This document shows positions 7,157 to 16,889 of a stretch of 64,000 nt of DNA, in pieces (positions within the stretch are counted from its first letter, which is position 1; every line of letters begins with the position of its first letter). Below the pieces are notes generated by a model that was not told where the DNA came from, ran no database searches, and saw nothing but the letters and a program-made list of their open reading frames with translations. The DNA is taken from positions 1 through 64,000 of the forward strand of contig VYFG01000048.1 of NCBI GenBank assembly GCA_009842505.1. The letters run 5' to 3'. The position numbers were made by a program, and so were the translations under genes. Source of the stretch: Gammaproteobacteria bacterium (GTDB lineage: Bacteria > Pseudomonadota > Gammaproteobacteria > Arenicellales > Poriferihabitantaceae).

Positions 7157-9352
7157 ATGCCCGCCGCTGAAACCGTACACCAGATCGCGGTACCGGTTCC
7201 CCTGCGGAAATCCTTTGATTACCTGGGGCCGGGAAACCTGCTTCCCGGGGTCCGGGTCGTGGTGCCCTTCGGTCCGCGGCGGCTGACCGGTGTGGTGCTT
7301 TCGACCGGTCCTGCGAATACCGGCCACAGGCTGAGACCCATCATCCGCGTGCTCGACTCGGAGCCCGTATTGGACAGCTGGATTCTCCGGCTGCTGCTGT
7401 GGGCGGCGGAATACCATCATCACCCTGTGGGAGAGGTGCTCGCGGCCGGGCTGCCCGTGAAGCTGAGGAGCGGCGAGGCGGCGGCGGAGCCCAGGGGAAT
7501 CAGAATATACCGCGCCTCCCCGGATCCTGCTGCGGAAGCGCTGGACGCCCTGTCCGGGGCACCCGCGCAGCAGCGTCTCCACCGGGCCCTGTCACGGGAG
7601 GGATGGCATACCTGGCCGGAACTGACCGAGGCTTCGGGCTGCGGCAGGCATGTACTGCGCGCCCTGCTCAAGCGGGGGCTTGCCGAGACCAGGGTGCGGC
7701 TCCCCCAGATCACGCCCCTGCCGGACGTCGAAGCCATCCGGCTGAACCCGGAACAGGAACAGGCCGCGAACCACATCGTGGAATCCCTGGGGACATTCCG
7801 GACCTGTCTCCTGCAGGGGATCACGGGCAGCGGCAAGACCGAGGTGTACCTCGTGGCCGCCCGGGAGGCCATTGCCCGCGGCAGCCAGGTGCTGTTTCTG
7901 GTTCCCGAGATATCACTGACCCCCCAACTGATCGCCCGGGTGCGCGGATACCTTGGAGACAACGTGCGCTGCCTGCATTCCGGCATGTCCGCACAGGAAC
8001 GGTATGAAACCTGGTGGCTTGCCCGGGCGGGGCGCATCTCCGCAGTGCTGGGCACCCGCTCCGCCATCTTCACCCCGCTCCAGAATCCCGGACTGATCGT
8101 CGTCGATGAGGAACATGACCAGTCCTACAAGCAGCAGGACGGATTTCGCTATCATGCGCGCAACCTGGCGATCAAGCTTGCCAGCCTGAAGGACATACCC
8201 GTGGTGCTCGGGTCAGCCACGCCCTCGCTGGAATCCCTCCACAACGCACGGGAAGGGCGTCACCGTTTCCTCCAGTTGAGCGAACGCTTCGGCGCCGCCA
8301 CGGTACCGGAGATTCGGGTCATCGACAGCGGGATTCACCCGCCGAGGAACGGCCTGACCGATCCCCTGCTGCAGGCGATCGGCAGGCGCCTTGACCGGGG
8401 GGAACAGACCATCATCTACGTCAACCGTCGGGGGTATGCCCCGGTGGTCCACTGTTACCAGTGCGGATGGCAGGCGGCCTGCAACCACTGTTCCGCACGC
8501 CTGGTGTACCACCGCGACAGCGCCCGGTTCCGCTGTCATCTCTGCGGCCACAAGGAACCTGCGGGGGCCCATTGTCCGCAATGCGCGGCTACCCTGTTTC
8601 TCGGCGGTGCCGGAACGCAAAGACTCGAGCAGGCCCTCTACGGCCGCTTCCCCGGCGCCCGCCTTTGCCGGCTGGACAGGGACGAGGCCGGCACCGCAGA
8701 AAAACTCCACAGCCGGCTGGAACGTATCCGCGAGGGCACGGTGGACATCGTGATCGGTACCCAACTGATCACCAAGGGGCACGACTTCCCCCGCGTGACC
8801 CTGGTGGGCGTGGTGAACGCGGACCAGGGCCTCTTCAGCGTGGATTTCCGGGGTTCCGAGTTTCTGCTCCAGGAACTGCTGCAGGTCGCCGGGCGGTCAG
8901 GGCGGGCAAGAACGGCCGGCGAGGTGTTCATCCAGACAGCCCATCCGAAGCATCCCTGCATCATGAAGCTGCTGGACCATGACTACATGGGTTTTGCGGA
9001 TACCGAGCTCGATGAGCGTCGCCTGGCCGGCTACCCCCCGTTCGCCCACCTGGCCCTTTTCCGGGCCGAGGCCCGCGAAGCCGGGGATGCGCTCAGTGTC
9101 CTTGAGCGGGTGCGGCGCAGCGGTGAACAGATCCTGCGCCAGGAGGAGATCGAGGGAGTGGAAATCCTGCCCCCTGTCCCGTCACCGGTCGAAAGACGCG
9201 CGGGGCGCTATCGCCTGCAGCTGATGGTGCGCTCCCGGCACCGCGGTCCGCTGCATCGGCTGCTCGGCATGCTCAGCGTACGGATGGAATCCGGCCGGTC
9301 CGGCAAGTCGGTCCGCTGGTCGCTGGACGTGGATCCCATGGAGATGGTGTAG
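7157..9352 (+). CDS. priA: Primosomal protein N' (replication restart helicase PriA)
   Basis: 3'-to-5' helicase that recognises abandoned forks and reloads the replisome through PriB/DnaT/DnaC. The product is 731 aa (E. coli 732). It has the N-terminal 3'-end-binding domain (VAVPVPLRKSFDYL-like start), Walker A GITGSGKTE near residue 221, DEEHD, GSATPSLES, and a zinc module of paired CxxC motifs (CYQCG, CNHC, CHLCG, CPQC) inserted between helicase motifs. GTQLITKGHDFP and QVAGRSGRA follow. The ATG at 7157 lies only 15 bp after the last DnaA box of the preceding spacer, so DnaA binding could occlude the promoter or leader. pyrC follows 30 bp downstream. Confidence 0.97.
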   Translation: MPAAETVHQIAVPVPLRKSFDYLGPGNLLPGVRVVVPFGPRRLTGVVLSTGPANTGHRLRPIIRVLDSEPVLDSWILRLLLWAAEYHHHPVGEVLAAGLPVKLRSGEAAAEPRGIRIYRASPDPAAEALDALSGAPAQQRLHRALSREGWHTWPELTEASGCGRHVLRALLKRGLAETRVRLPQITPLPDVEAIRLNPEQEQAANHIVESLGTFRTCLLQGITGSGKTEVYLVAAREAIARGSQVLFLVPEISLTPQLIARVRGYLGDNVRCLHSGMSAQERYETWWLARAGRISAVLGTRSAIFTPLQNPGLIVVDEEHDQSYKQQDGFRYHARNLAIKLASLKDIPVVLGSATPSLESLHNAREGRHRFLQLSERFGAATVPEIRVIDSGIHPPRNGLTDPLLQAIGRRLDRGEQTIIYVNRRGYAPVVHCYQCGWQAACNHCSARLVYHRDSARFRCHLCGHKEPAGAHCPQCAATLFLGGAGTQRLEQALYGRFPGARLCRLDRDEAGTAEKLHSRLERIREGTVDIVIGTQLITKGHDFPRVTLVGVVNADQGLFSVDFRGSEFLLQELLQVAGRSGRARTAGEVFIQTAHPKHPCIMKLLDHDYMGFADTELDERRLAGYPPFAHLALFRAEAREAGDALSVLERVRRSGEQILRQEEIEGVEILPPVPSPVERRAGRYRLQLMVRSRHRGPLHRLLGMLSVRMESGRSGKSVRWSLDVDPMEMV

Positions 9353-9382
9353 CCCGGCCCCTCGCCCGTTATACTCCCCATC

Positions 9383-10480
9383 ATGGCGCGCACCCTCCGA
9401 ATCACCGCCCCTGACGACTGGCACCTGCATCTGCGTGATGGCAGCCTGCTGGCCGCGGCGGTCGGACATTCCGCCGCACGCTTCCGGCGCGCCCTGGTCA
9501 TGCCCAACCTGGTGCCGCCGGTCACGACTGCCGGGCGCGCCGCCGAATACCGGAACGAGATTCTTGCCTGCCTGCCGCCAGGCAGCGGCTTCGATCCCGT
9601 GATGACCCTCTATCTCACGGACAACACGACCACCGCGATGGTTGCCGAGGCCGCCGGCGCCCCCCATGTGGCAGGATTCAAGCTCTACCCCGCCGGCGCC
9701 ACGACCCACTCAGATAACGGAGTGACCTCCATACACCGGGTGATGCCGGCCCTGGAGGCCATGGCCGACAAGGGCCTGGTGCTTCAGGTGCACGGCGAGG
9801 TGACCGACGATCACGTGGATGTCTTCGACCGCGAGGCGGTGTTCATCGACCAGGTGCTGGCACCATTGTGCCGCGAACTCCCGGAGCTCAGGGTGATACT
9901 CGAACATGTCACCACGAGCGACGGAATCGGGTTCGTGCAGTCAGGCGGCGACAACATCGCCGGCACCCTCACCGCCCACCACCTCCTGTATTGCCGCAAC
10001 GATCTGTTCCGGAGCGGAATACGACCGCACTACTACTGCCTGCCCGTACTGAAGCGCCGGCGCCACCAGGAGTCGCTGCTGGGGGCGGCGACCAGCGGCA
10101 ACCCGTCGTTCTTTCTCGGTACCGACAGCGCGCCGCACCTGCGGGGGCAAAAGGAAAGTGCCTGCGGCTGCGCCGGCATCTTCACCGCCCATGCCGCCCT
10201 TGAGCTGTATGCGGAAATCTTCGACGGCATGAACGCGCTGGATCGCCTGGAGGGGTTCGCCTCGCACTTCGGGGCGGACTTCTACCGCGTGCCGAGAAAC
10301 ACCGACGAGGTGATTCTCGAAGAATTCGCCTGGGAGGTTCCGGCGTCCTACCCGGTGCCCGGACAACCCGGCGGCGACCCGGCCCTGTCGGAGTTCGTGC
10401 CGCTCAGGGCCGGTGAAACCGTTGGCTGGCGAATCAGGAGAACGGACGTCGGCGACTCCGGGGAAGCGGCAGTCGACTGA
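9383..10480 (+). CDS. pyrC: Dihydroorotase (class II)
   Basis: Zinc amidohydrolase of pyrimidine synthesis that interconverts carbamoyl-aspartate and dihydroorotate. The product is 365 aa (E. coli PyrC 348). The DDWHLHLRDG motif gives the first two metal His ligands. FKLYPAGATTHS carries the Lys that is carboxylated to bridge the metals. VHGEVTD and LEHVTT supply further His ligands, and GTDSAPH supplies the metal-binding Asp. It is probably cotranscribed with priA (30 bp gap) and ends 2 bp from the convergent ppiD stop. Confidence 0.97.
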   Translation: MARTLRITAPDDWHLHLRDGSLLAAAVGHSAARFRRALVMPNLVPPVTTAGRAAEYRNEILACLPPGSGFDPVMTLYLTDNTTTAMVAEAAGAPHVAGFKLYPAGATTHSDNGVTSIHRVMPALEAMADKGLVLQVHGEVTDDHVDVFDREAVFIDQVLAPLCRELPELRVILEHVTTSDGIGFVQSGGDNIAGTLTAHHLLYCRNDLFRSGIRPHYYCLPVLKRRRHQESLLGAATSGNPSFFLGTDSAPHLRGQKESACGCAGIFTAHAALELYAEIFDGMNALDRLEGFASHFGADFYRVPRNTDEVILEEFAWEVPASYPVPGQPGGDPALSEFVPLRAGETVGWRIRRTDVGDSGEAAVD

Positions 10481-10482
10481 TC

Positions 10483-12399
10483 TCAGAGTTGTTCGAGCTG
10501 CTCCTCGTTGATCTTGATATCGGCGGCCGATCTCAGTGTCTGGATAAAGCTGTGATAGACCTCTTCCCCGTCACGGTAGACGAGCTGCTGTTCCAGGCCT
10601 GACTTGACGTCCGCATCCACGGTTTCTGCCTTCCCCGGCGTGACCGCCGTCAGCGCATAGACGGCGGCATCGCCGTTCGCAAGGACCGTATGCCCGTACA
10701 CGGGCCACCCGTCCCGGGGCAGGGCGGCGGTGAAGACACTGTCCCCCAGCTGCGCCAGCCCGGGGAATATCCGGTCCCGTGTCGCGGGCAGCGTCTCCGC
10801 CCGCCACTCGTTCTTGGCCAGCATGATGTCCCAGGATGCGAGGTGAGTCAGGTCCGCCACAGACTCCTTCGCGACCTGCGCCGCCTTCGCGCGGGACTTC
10901 TCCAACTTGATTGCCGCGATGATTTCGTCGGCCACTTCCTCGAATTCCCGCGGGGACGACTCCTCGTGGTTCAGTTTCCGCAAGGCCACCAACCGGTCGA
11001 AACCGAGTTCAACGGCCGGGCTGTTCAGGTTCTCGTCCAGGACATCCGGGCTGAACGCGGCAGCCCGCACGGCTGCCTCCCCGGCGATACCGGCGCCCTC
11101 ATGCCTGGTAAACCACTCACTGATCATGATCTCCAGGCCGGTGGCATCCGCGGCCGGCTCCAGGGTTTCCGGCTGCTCGAAGATGGCGTTGTCGAATGGC
11201 TCCACCAGGTCGTTGAACATCCTTTCTGCCGCTGCACGGCGCGCTTCCGCGATGACTTCCTCACGCACCTCGTCAAGGGTCTGCGACTGTTCGGCCTGGA
11301 GCTCGGTCAGCTTGATGACGTGATAGCCGAACTGGGTTTCCACCGGTCCGGCCAATTCCCCCTCGACCATGCCGAACACCGCATCCTCGAAAGGCTGCAC
11401 CATCTGGCCCCGGGTAACCACGCCGAGATCGCCGCCGCTTCCGGCGGACCCGGTGTCATCGGAGAACTCGGCGGCAAGTTCGGCAAAATCCGCCCCGCCC
11501 CGCGCCCTGGAAAGCACCGTCTCCGCCTCGGCCAGCGCGGCTGCCCTGGCCTCGTCGGTGTCCCCGTTCACGCTGATCAGGATATGGCTGGCCTTCCGGA
11601 CCTCCGCGGTTTTCAGCCGATCCCTGATCAGCTCGTAGGTCTGCTCGATCTCTTCTTCGGAGGGGTCGGCGTCCGCCGCGAGCTCATCCACGCTCAGGTC
11701 GATGTACTCCACCCGCATTCTTGCCGGGTTGTAGTATTTCTCGATATTCGCGTCGTATTCCGCCCGCGCCTCGTCGTCGGAGACTGCAAACTCATCCACA
11801 TAGAGATCGCCCCGAATGACCGCATACTGGGCATCACGGGACTGGTGCTGCAATGCGATCAGCCGGGAAACCTCCGGCTCGACCACGAAGGCCGAACCCG
11901 CGATGGCGTCGGCGAGTTGCTGGACCATGCCGCCCTGGCGCTCCGCGGCCTCGTATCCCTGGGGGCTCATCCCGCTACTGGCGAGCAGCCGTTCGTACAG
12001 CGCCGGATCGAACCTGCCGTCAATCAGGAACGCCTCGTTTTCGCGGACTCTCCTGGCCACCTCTTCGTCCGTCAGTCGGTAGTTGCGCTCAAGGGTGTAC
12101 TGGCCCAGCAGTTGCGATTCGATGAGACTGTCCAGCACCTGCTGCTGCAGTCCCAGGGTTCGCATCATTTCCGGTGAAAGACTGCTGCCGAACTGGCTGA
12201 TCAGTGCTTGGCGCTGGCGGGAAAGCTGGTTCTGGTAGGTGTATGCGTCGATTTCTTCCCCGTTGACGGAAGCCACCGGAATCTGGCTGCCGCCCTCGAG
12301 ATACGAGCCGATTCCCCACAAGGCGAATGTCAGCACGATGAGGCCGATGACGATGCCCGATATCCAGCCCTTGGACCCTTCTCTGATTGCAGTGAGCAT
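10483..12399 (-). CDS. ppiD: SurA N-terminal/PpiC-type peptidyl-prolyl isomerase, periplasmic chaperone
   Basis: Inner-membrane-anchored periplasmic folding factor acting near the Sec translocon. The product is 638 aa from the ATG at 12399 (E. coli PpiD 623). MLTAIREGSKGW is followed by one membrane helix (residues about 12-32, IVIGLIVLTFALWGIG) and then the SurA-like chaperone domain. A single parvulin domain follows, around residues 265-365: ASHILI, GGDLGVV, PFEDAVFGM, TQFGYHVIKL. The frame is open further upstream, but those residues precede the normal start. It is the last member of the tig-clpP-clpX-lon-hupB-ppiD order; here two tRNA genes and a toxin-antitoxin remnant separate it from hupB. 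Confidence 0.94.
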   Translation of the reverse strand: MLTAIREGSKGWISGIVIGLIVLTFALWGIGSYLEGGSQIPVASVNGEEIDAYTYQNQLSRQRQALISQFGSSLSPEMMRTLGLQQQVLDSLIESQLLGQYTLERNYRLTDEEVARRVRENEAFLIDGRFDPALYERLLASSGMSPQGYEAAERQGGMVQQLADAIAGSAFVVEPEVSRLIALQHQSRDAQYAVIRGDLYVDEFAVSDDEARAEYDANIEKYYNPARMRVEYIDLSVDELAADADPSEEEIEQTYELIRDRLKTAEVRKASHILISVNGDTDEARAAALAEAETVLSRARGGADFAELAAEFSDDTGSAGSGGDLGVVTRGQMVQPFEDAVFGMVEGELAGPVETQFGYHVIKLTELQAEQSQTLDEVREEVIAEARRAAAERMFNDLVEPFDNAIFEQPETLEPAADATGLEIMISEWFTRHEGAGIAGEAAVRAAAFSPDVLDENLNSPAVELGFDRLVALRKLNHEESSPREFEEVADEIIAAIKLEKSRAKAAQVAKESVADLTHLASWDIMLAKNEWRAETLPATRDRIFPGLAQLGDSVFTAALPRDGWPVYGHTVLANGDAAVYALTAVTPGKAETVDADVKSGLEQQLVYRDGEEVYHSFIQTLRSAADIKINEEQLEQL

Positions 12400-12611
12400 G
12401 GCTTGTTGCGATTGGCTGATTACTTCTTGGAGGGCAGATTCTATCGCATGCACGCGGTATTACGCAGCGGAACCCCTGTTCCCGATGCGGACCGGAACGA
12501 TTCGGCTGTCCCGGTCTCGCGAAGCAGGCAGACGATCCATGGAAATATCCCGAACCCGGGATAATCCCCGTTACTTTCCGCATTACAGGCAGATACACCC
12601 CTCGGGGCGTA

Positions 12612-12871
12612 ATAAACCTGGTCGTGGTCGTCAATATCGATCAGACCAATCTCTTCGCCCGGAGTTCCAGTTCGAGCACACTCCTATGGTTCATATTGAT
12701 GGAGTCTGAAGATAGCGCCTCCAGGCTGCGCAGTCTCAGTGCAGGATGGCGGGGGGTCGAATTCCAGCAACTTAAGCGTTTCCTGTACTGGTTGCGTATC
12801 TCTGGTTGCTTCCGAGGAAATTTCCTGGCGCTCCGGCTACAGACATCCGGGTATACAAGTGTGAATGGCAT
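12612..12871 (-). pseudogene. Frameshifted RelE/YafQ-type toxin remnant
   Basis: The ATG at 12871 overlaps the antitoxin stop (TAATG), the usual coupling of a type II TA pair. The product begins MPFTLVYPDV and ARKFPRKQPEI as RelE/ParE-fold YafQ-type toxins do, but homology then jumps frames. LKLLEFDP is encoded in a different frame from the following RHPALRLRSLE; a missing A and an extra C around the six-G run near 12750 would explain this. SINMNHRSVLELEL then resumes. The expected C-terminus (GEEIGLIDIDDHDQVYY, about 12609-12660) lies in another frame after a premature TGA. At least two or three indels are needed, so I call it broken. The 3' boundary is approximate. Homopolymer sequencing error is possible for individual shifts but not likely for all. 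Confidence 0.75.
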
Positions 12872-13122
12872 TAATCCAGTACGCGCTTCATATGATCCGC
12901 TACGCTTTCGGTGTTGCAGTTGCCGCTCTTAAGATCGCTGCGGGCTTCCCAGAGGGCGATATCCAGTTCGTATTCGCGCAGTCTGTTGTAGGCATTGAGG
13001 TCGAGGACAACATACCTGCGCTCTCCGTGTACGGTAATCACGGCTTCCCCGTCCTGCCGAAGAGCGGACTCGACAACGGATATTCCCTTGGTCCTGAGAT
13101 CGTTCGCGGTGATGCTGGTCAT
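12871..13122 (-). CDS. Phd/YefM-family antitoxin
   Basis: DNA-binding antitoxin that would neutralise the RelE/YafQ-like partner and repress their joint promoter. The product is 83 aa from the ATG at 13122, just downstream of a GGGGG-containing ribosome site. MTSITANDLRTKGISVVESAL is the Phd/YefM N-terminal fold, followed by EAVITVHGERRYVVLDLNAYNRLREYELDIAL, the family dimerisation core. The C-terminal 25 residues (toxin-binding tail) look intact. The toxin gene immediately downstream is frameshifted, leaving a solitary antitoxin. An upstream in-frame extension (16 residues) does not resemble the family. Confidence 0.87.
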   Translation of the reverse strand: MTSITANDLRTKGISVVESALRQDGEAVITVHGERRYVVLDLNAYNRLREYELDIALWEARSDLKSGNCNTESVADHMKRVLD

Positions 13123-13162
13123 GGGATGACCCCCGATTAAATTGTCAATGGCATTGAAAAAA

Positions 13163-13178
13163 GCACTCAATATAGTGC
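13163..13178. promoter_or_regulatory. Inverted repeat upstream of the Phd antitoxin gene
   Basis: GCACT-CAATAT-AGTGC, 5-bp perfect arms, about 40-55 bp upstream of the antitoxin start. Phd/YefM antitoxins autoregulate through palindromes in this position, so it may be the operator. Weak evidence by itself. Confidence 0.35.
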
Positions 13179-13472
13179 GGTTTGGCGATTTCCTGGAGAG
13201 AGCCGGCCGGATAGCCTGACCGCTTCTGGCCGCCTGTACGAAATGCCGGCACCGGCATGTTCAGCCCGAAACCGGGCTGGATCGATTCCCCGGCGGGTGA
13301 TTCGGTTGCGCAGCTTCCTTTCTGCTGCGGAACCGGGCCCGGATGGCAGTTCTCCCGGGCGCTGCTTCCGACTGACTGCGTACTATGTGGCCGGTCCCGA
13401 ATCCCCTCCCTGCACCAGCCCGCTGCCCGCTTCTTCGAATTGCCGGAAATTACCTCCGATACCGGGGGCATT
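13179..13472. other. Gene-free spacer between tRNA terminator and antitoxin promoter
   Basis: Open frames exist on both strands but none has a family-like sequence, a ribosome site or a conserved neighbour. I see no tRNA 3'-end duplication that would mark an integration site. Confidence 0.45.
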
Positions 13473-13511
13473 CAAACGAAAACGCGGGACCAGTACAACT
13501 GATCCCGCGTT
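13473..13511 (-). terminator. Rho-independent terminator after tRNA-Asp
   Basis: Read on the - strand, arms AACGCGGGA and TCCCGCGTT, extended by CAG/CTG beyond one mismatch, enclose a short loop. They are followed by TTTCGTTT. The hairpin starts about 9 bp beyond the CCA end of tRNA-Asp and would end the tRNA-Val/tRNA-Asp transcript before the TA remnant and ppiD. Confidence 0.8.
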
Positions 13512-13519
13512 ACGGAAAT

Positions 13520-13596
13520 TGGCGGAGCGGACGGGGCTCGAACCCGCGACCCCCGGCGTGACAGGCCGGTATTCTAACCAACTGAACTACCGCTCC
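13520..13596 (-). tRNA. tRNA-Asp (GTC)
   Basis: 77-nt cloverleaf with encoded CCA. The acceptor GGAGCGG pairs with CCGCTCC, the discriminator is G, and the anticodon is GTC in the loop CTGTCAC. It is paired with tRNA-Val 6 bp upstream, in the same orientation. Confidence 0.97.
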
Positions 13597-13602
13597 AGTG
13601 GT

Positions 13603-13678
13603 TGGTGGGCGCTGCAGGGATCGAACCTGCGACCCTCGCCTTGTAAGGGCGATGCTCTCCCAGCTGAGCTAAGCGCCC
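13603..13678 (-). tRNA. tRNA-Val (TAC)
   Basis: 76-nt cloverleaf with encoded CCA. The acceptor GGGCGCT pairs with AGCGCCC, the discriminator is A, and the anticodon is TAC within CTTACAA. It begins 13 bp after the hupB stop and is probably read through from hupB. Confidence 0.97.
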
Positions 13679-13691
13679 CCGGAAAGGCGCG

Positions 13692-13964
13692 CTAGTTTAC
13701 GGCATCCTTCAGGCCTTTTCCAGCCTTGAATTTCGGCACCCGGGTGGCGGCAATGCTGATGGTTTCACCGGTTCGGGGATTGCGTCCGGAGCGTGCGGCA
13801 CGATCGCTCACGGAGAATGTGCCGAACCCCACCAGTGACACGGTGTCTCCACCTGCAAGGGCTTTGCTGATGGCTTCAAAGGTGGCGTCCACGGCAGAGG
13901 CTGCGTCGGTTTTCGTCAGGCTGGCGCTGTCTGCGACAGCATCAATCAATTCGGCTTTGTTCAT
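13692..13964 (-). CDS. hupB: Nucleoid protein HU, beta-type
   Basis: Abundant histone-like dimer that bends DNA non-specifically. The product is 90 aa, the exact family length. MNKAELIDAVADSA starts the dimerisation helices. The family signature GFGTFSVSDRAARSGRNPRTGETI forms the beta-arm that inserts into the minor groove, and PKFKAGKGLKDAVN ends the protein. A strong GAGGAAA ribosome site precedes the ATG at 13964; in-frame residues further upstream are leader. It lies between lon and ppiD as in other gammaproteobacteria. Confidence 0.98.
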   Translation of the reverse strand: MNKAELIDAVADSASLTKTDAASAVDATFEAISKALAGGDTVSLVGFGTFSVSDRAARSGRNPRTGETISIAATRVPKFKAGKGLKDAVN

Positions 13965-14367
13965 GAGTTTGAATTTCCTCGATTTACGGTTGTTGATGAA
14001 TCGACGTGATGTTTGATGGTTACGATTTGGAATACAAAGATGCCCAGTGTGCGTTGGTCCGCCGTTAGGGTCGGCGGTTCGTTTTTCTATTCGAATCTGG
14101 GGCCCGAACAGCCCCGCCTGCACGGTTATCCGCCGTGGGAATCAGAAAGATTTGCCGGACATTCAGTGATCATAATCAATCATCCAGAGGCAATGCAACC
14201 GGACTTTGTCCTGTCTGCGTCCCGGGCGCCATGGCGCCTCCGGTACCGTCCCGGGCATGCAGATTGTCCGGGGTGGCTCCAATCAGGATGCATAACCAAA
14301 GCTATCTTTCTGATCACAATGGCACAATTTCCCGAGAGCACGCCCGGCTCACGGAAACCGGAGGGGC
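13965..14367. other. hupB upstream region with a GC hairpin and T-run
   Basis: Gene-free 403 bp between lon and hupB, so it should hold the hupB promoter and any lon terminator. CCGCCG (14059-14064) and CGGCGG (14072-14077) form a stem followed on the + strand by TTCGTTTTT. It looks like a terminator for + strand transcription, although no + gene lies upstream. On the - strand the same stem would sit in the hupB leader. No convincing lon terminator was seen. Confidence 0.4.
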
Positions 14368-16818
14368 CTAATGGGCCGTCAGGCCCGTGGTGGCGTCCTC
14401 CTTGCCCTTGGTGGCGGATTCCCCGGGTGCGGGGCGGTCGTGCTCGGCGGCAGGGGCCGGTACCCTCTCCAGGGTAAGCTCGATCACCTCATCAATCCAT
14501 TTTACCGGCCGGATTTCAATCTCCTGGGTGATGTTTTCCGGGATCTCTTCCAGGTCGCGGTTGTTCTCGTAGGGAATCAGCACCCGCTGGACGCCGGCAC
14601 GATGCGCGGCCAGCAGTTTTTCCTTCAGCCCCCCGATGGGCAGCACCTCTCCGCGCAGGGTGATCTCCCCGGTCATGCCCACATCGGACTTGACCGGTAT
14701 CCCGGTCAGTGCCGACACGATGGCAGTGCACATGCCAATGCCCGCGCTTGGCCCGTCCTTGGGTGTGGCGCCTTCCGGGACATGAATATGGACATCCTGC
14801 TTCTGGTGGAAATCCGGATCGATGCCCCACTGCCTGGACCGGCTGCGCACCACGCTGATCGCCGCGCTGATGGATTCCTGCATGACATCGCCGAGCTTGC
14901 CGGTGAACACATGCTTGCCCTTGCCGGGCATCACCACGGTTTCAATGGTCAGCAGTTCCCCGCCCACTTCCGTCCAGGCAAGACCGGTCACCTGGCCGAT
15001 CTTGTTTTCCTTCTCGATGCCGCTCTTGCGGAACCGCCTGACACCAAGGTACTGGTCCAGGTTTTCGGAGGTGGCCGTGACATGCTTGAGACCCTTGTCG
15101 AGCAGCAGTTCCTTGACCACCTTGCGGCAGATCTTCGAAATCTCCCGTTCCAGGTTCCGCACCCCCGCCTCACGGGTGTAGTAGGCGATGATGTCATGAA
15201 TCACGGATTCCTCGATGGTGATCTCCTTTTCCTTCAGTCCGTTGTTCCGGTACTGCTTGGGCAGCAGGTAGCGATGGGCGATCTCCACCTTCTCCTGCTC
15301 GGTGTAGCCCGAAATGCGGATGACCTCCATGCGGTCAAGCAGCGGGCTCGGAATATTGAGTGTGTTGGCGGTGGCGATGAACATGACGTCCGACAGGTCG
15401 TATTCCACCTCGAGATAGTGATCGCCAAAGGTGTTGTTCTGCTCCGGGTCCAGCACCTCCAGCAGCGCCGAAGAGGGGTCGCCCCGGAAATCCATGGACA
15501 TCTTGTCCACTTCGTCGAGCATGAACAATGGATTGCCCGTCTTCACCTTCGCCAGGTTCTGGATGATCTTGCCGGGCATGGACCCGATATAGGTCCGCCG
15601 GTGGCCGCGAATTTCCGCCTCGTCCCGCACACCGCCAAGGGACATGCGGATGAACTTCCGGTTGGTGGCCCGGGCGATGGACTGCCCGAGCGAGGTCTTG
15701 CCAACCCCGGGAGGCCCCACCAGGCAGAGGATCGCGGCCTTGGATTTCTTCACGCGCTGCTGCACGGCCAGATACTCCAGGATGCGCTCCTTGACCTTCT
15801 CAAGGCCGTAATGGTCGTCGTCCAGGATCTTCTCCGCCTTCGTCAGGTTGCGGGATATCCGGCTCTGCTTCTTCCACGGCAAGGAAATCAGCCAGTCGAT
15901 ATAGTTGCGCACCACGGTGGCTTCTGCCGACATCGGGGACATCATCTTCAGCTTCTTGAGTTCTCCTTCGGCCTTCTCCTGGGCCTCCTCTGACATGCCG
16001 GCCTCCTTGATCTTCCGGGCCAGGTCATCGGTCTCGTTGGGCACCTCGTCCATGTCGCCCAGTTCCTTCTGGATCGCCTTCATCTGCTCGTTCAGATAGT
16101 ACTCCCGCTGGCTCTTCTCCATCTGTTTCTTGACCCGGCTGCGGATCCGCTTTTCCACTTCCAGCAGATCGATTTCCGAATCCATCACCCCGAGGATGTG
16201 CTCCAGCCGCTCGGTCACGGTGAGCAGTTCCAGGATCTTCTGCTTTTCCTCGTTCTTCAGATTCAGGTGGGCTGCGATGGTATCGCCGATGCGCCCGGCA
16301 TCGTCGATGCCGGTCAGGGAGGTCAGGATTTCCGGCGGAATCTTGGCGTTCAGCTTGACGTATTTCTCGAATTCCGAAACCACCGTGCCGGCCAGCACGC
16401 CCAGTTCGCGACTCTGTTCTTCGGTATCGTCGATGGGAAGCGCGGCGCAGACAATGGCCTCGTCCTCGTTCTCCGGGTCAATGCCGAAGCTGTGGATCCT
16501 GGCGCGCTGCGTCCCCTCCACCAGAACCTTGACCGTTCCATCCGGCATCTTCAGCATCTGGAGGATGGTTGCGATGGTTCCCATCTGGTAGATGTCCTCC
16601 GGGTCCGGATTGTCCTGGGCGGCATCCCGCTGGGCGGACAGGAGGATGCTCTTCTCGGACTCCATGGCGATTTCCAGGGCACGGATGGAGCGGGCCCGTC
16701 CCACGAACAGCGGTATCACCATGTGGGGAAACACCACCACATCCCGCAGGGGCAGGAGCGGCAGCTGCAGCAGATCGGAACTTCGGGGATTGTCGGTACT
16801 ATCCATAACGGGTCTCAT
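14368..16818 (-). CDS. lon: ATP-dependent Lon protease
   Basis: Hexameric AAA+ serine protease degrading misfolded and regulatory proteins. The product is about 816 aa. The N-terminal substrate domain begins [23 protein letters not shown], and a long coiled coil ([24 protein letters not shown]) follows. Walker A is [11 protein letters not shown] and Walker B is FMLDEVDKM. The proteolytic domain has the Ser in [11 protein letters not shown] and the Lys in the [11 protein letters not shown] stretch. The start is uncertain: ATG at 16818 or 16806 are both plausible, and a GTG at 16842 is less likely. A sigma-70-like promoter sits about 70 bp upstream. The C-terminus (about 25 residues after [10 protein letters not shown]) is slightly extended compared with E. 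coli. Confidence 0.96.
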   Translation of the reverse strand: MRPVMDSTDNPRSSDLLQLPLLPLRDVVVFPHMVIPLFVGRARSIRALEIAMESEKSILLSAQRDAAQDNPDPEDIYQMGTIATILQMLKMPDGTVKVLVEGTQRARIHSFGIDPENEDEAIVCAALPIDDTEEQSRELGVLAGTVVSEFEKYVKLNAKIPPEILTSLTGIDDAGRIGDTIAAHLNLKNEEKQKILELLTVTERLEHILGVMDSEIDLLEVEKRIRSRVKKQMEKSQREYYLNEQMKAIQKELGDMDEVPNETDDLARKIKEAGMSEEAQEKAEGELKKLKMMSPMSAEATVVRNYIDWLISLPWKKQSRISRNLTKAEKILDDDHYGLEKVKERILEYLAVQQRVKKSKAAILCLVGPPGVGKTSLGQSIARATNRKFIRMSLGGVRDEAEIRGHRRTYIGSMPGKIIQNLAKVKTGNPLFMLDEVDKMSMDFRGDPSSALLEVLDPEQNNTFGDHYLEVEYDLSDVMFIATANTLNIPSPLLDRMEVIRISGYTEQEKVEIAHRYLLPKQYRNNGLKEKEITIEESVIHDIIAYYTREAGVRNLEREISKICRKVVKELLLDKGLKHVTATSENLDQYLGVRRFRKSGIEKENKIGQVTGLAWTEVGGELLTIETVVMPGKGKHVFTGKLGDVMQESISAAISVVRSRSRQWGIDPDFHQKQDVHIHVPEGATPKDGPSAGIGMCTAIVSALTGIPVKSDVGMTGEITLRGEVLPIGGLKEKLLAAHRAGVQRVLIPYENNRDLEEIPENITQEIEIRPVKWIDEVIELTLERVPAPAAEHDRPAPGESATKGKEDATTGLTAH

Positions 16819-16889
16819 CTCATGCCGACCACCCCGCGACACCGGGTCGGCATCGGCGGAAAGCGGCGGGCAGATACAGTCTGTTGTTA

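Noticed and set aside
13145..13471. 108-codon frame on the - strand upstream of the antitoxin
   Set aside because: No ribosome site, no homology, and it overlaps the likely TA operator and tRNA terminator.
13520..13678. tRNA-Asp/tRNA-Val as attachment site of an integrative element
   Set aside because: No duplicated tRNA 3' end or integrase was found nearby; the TA remnant alone is insufficient.
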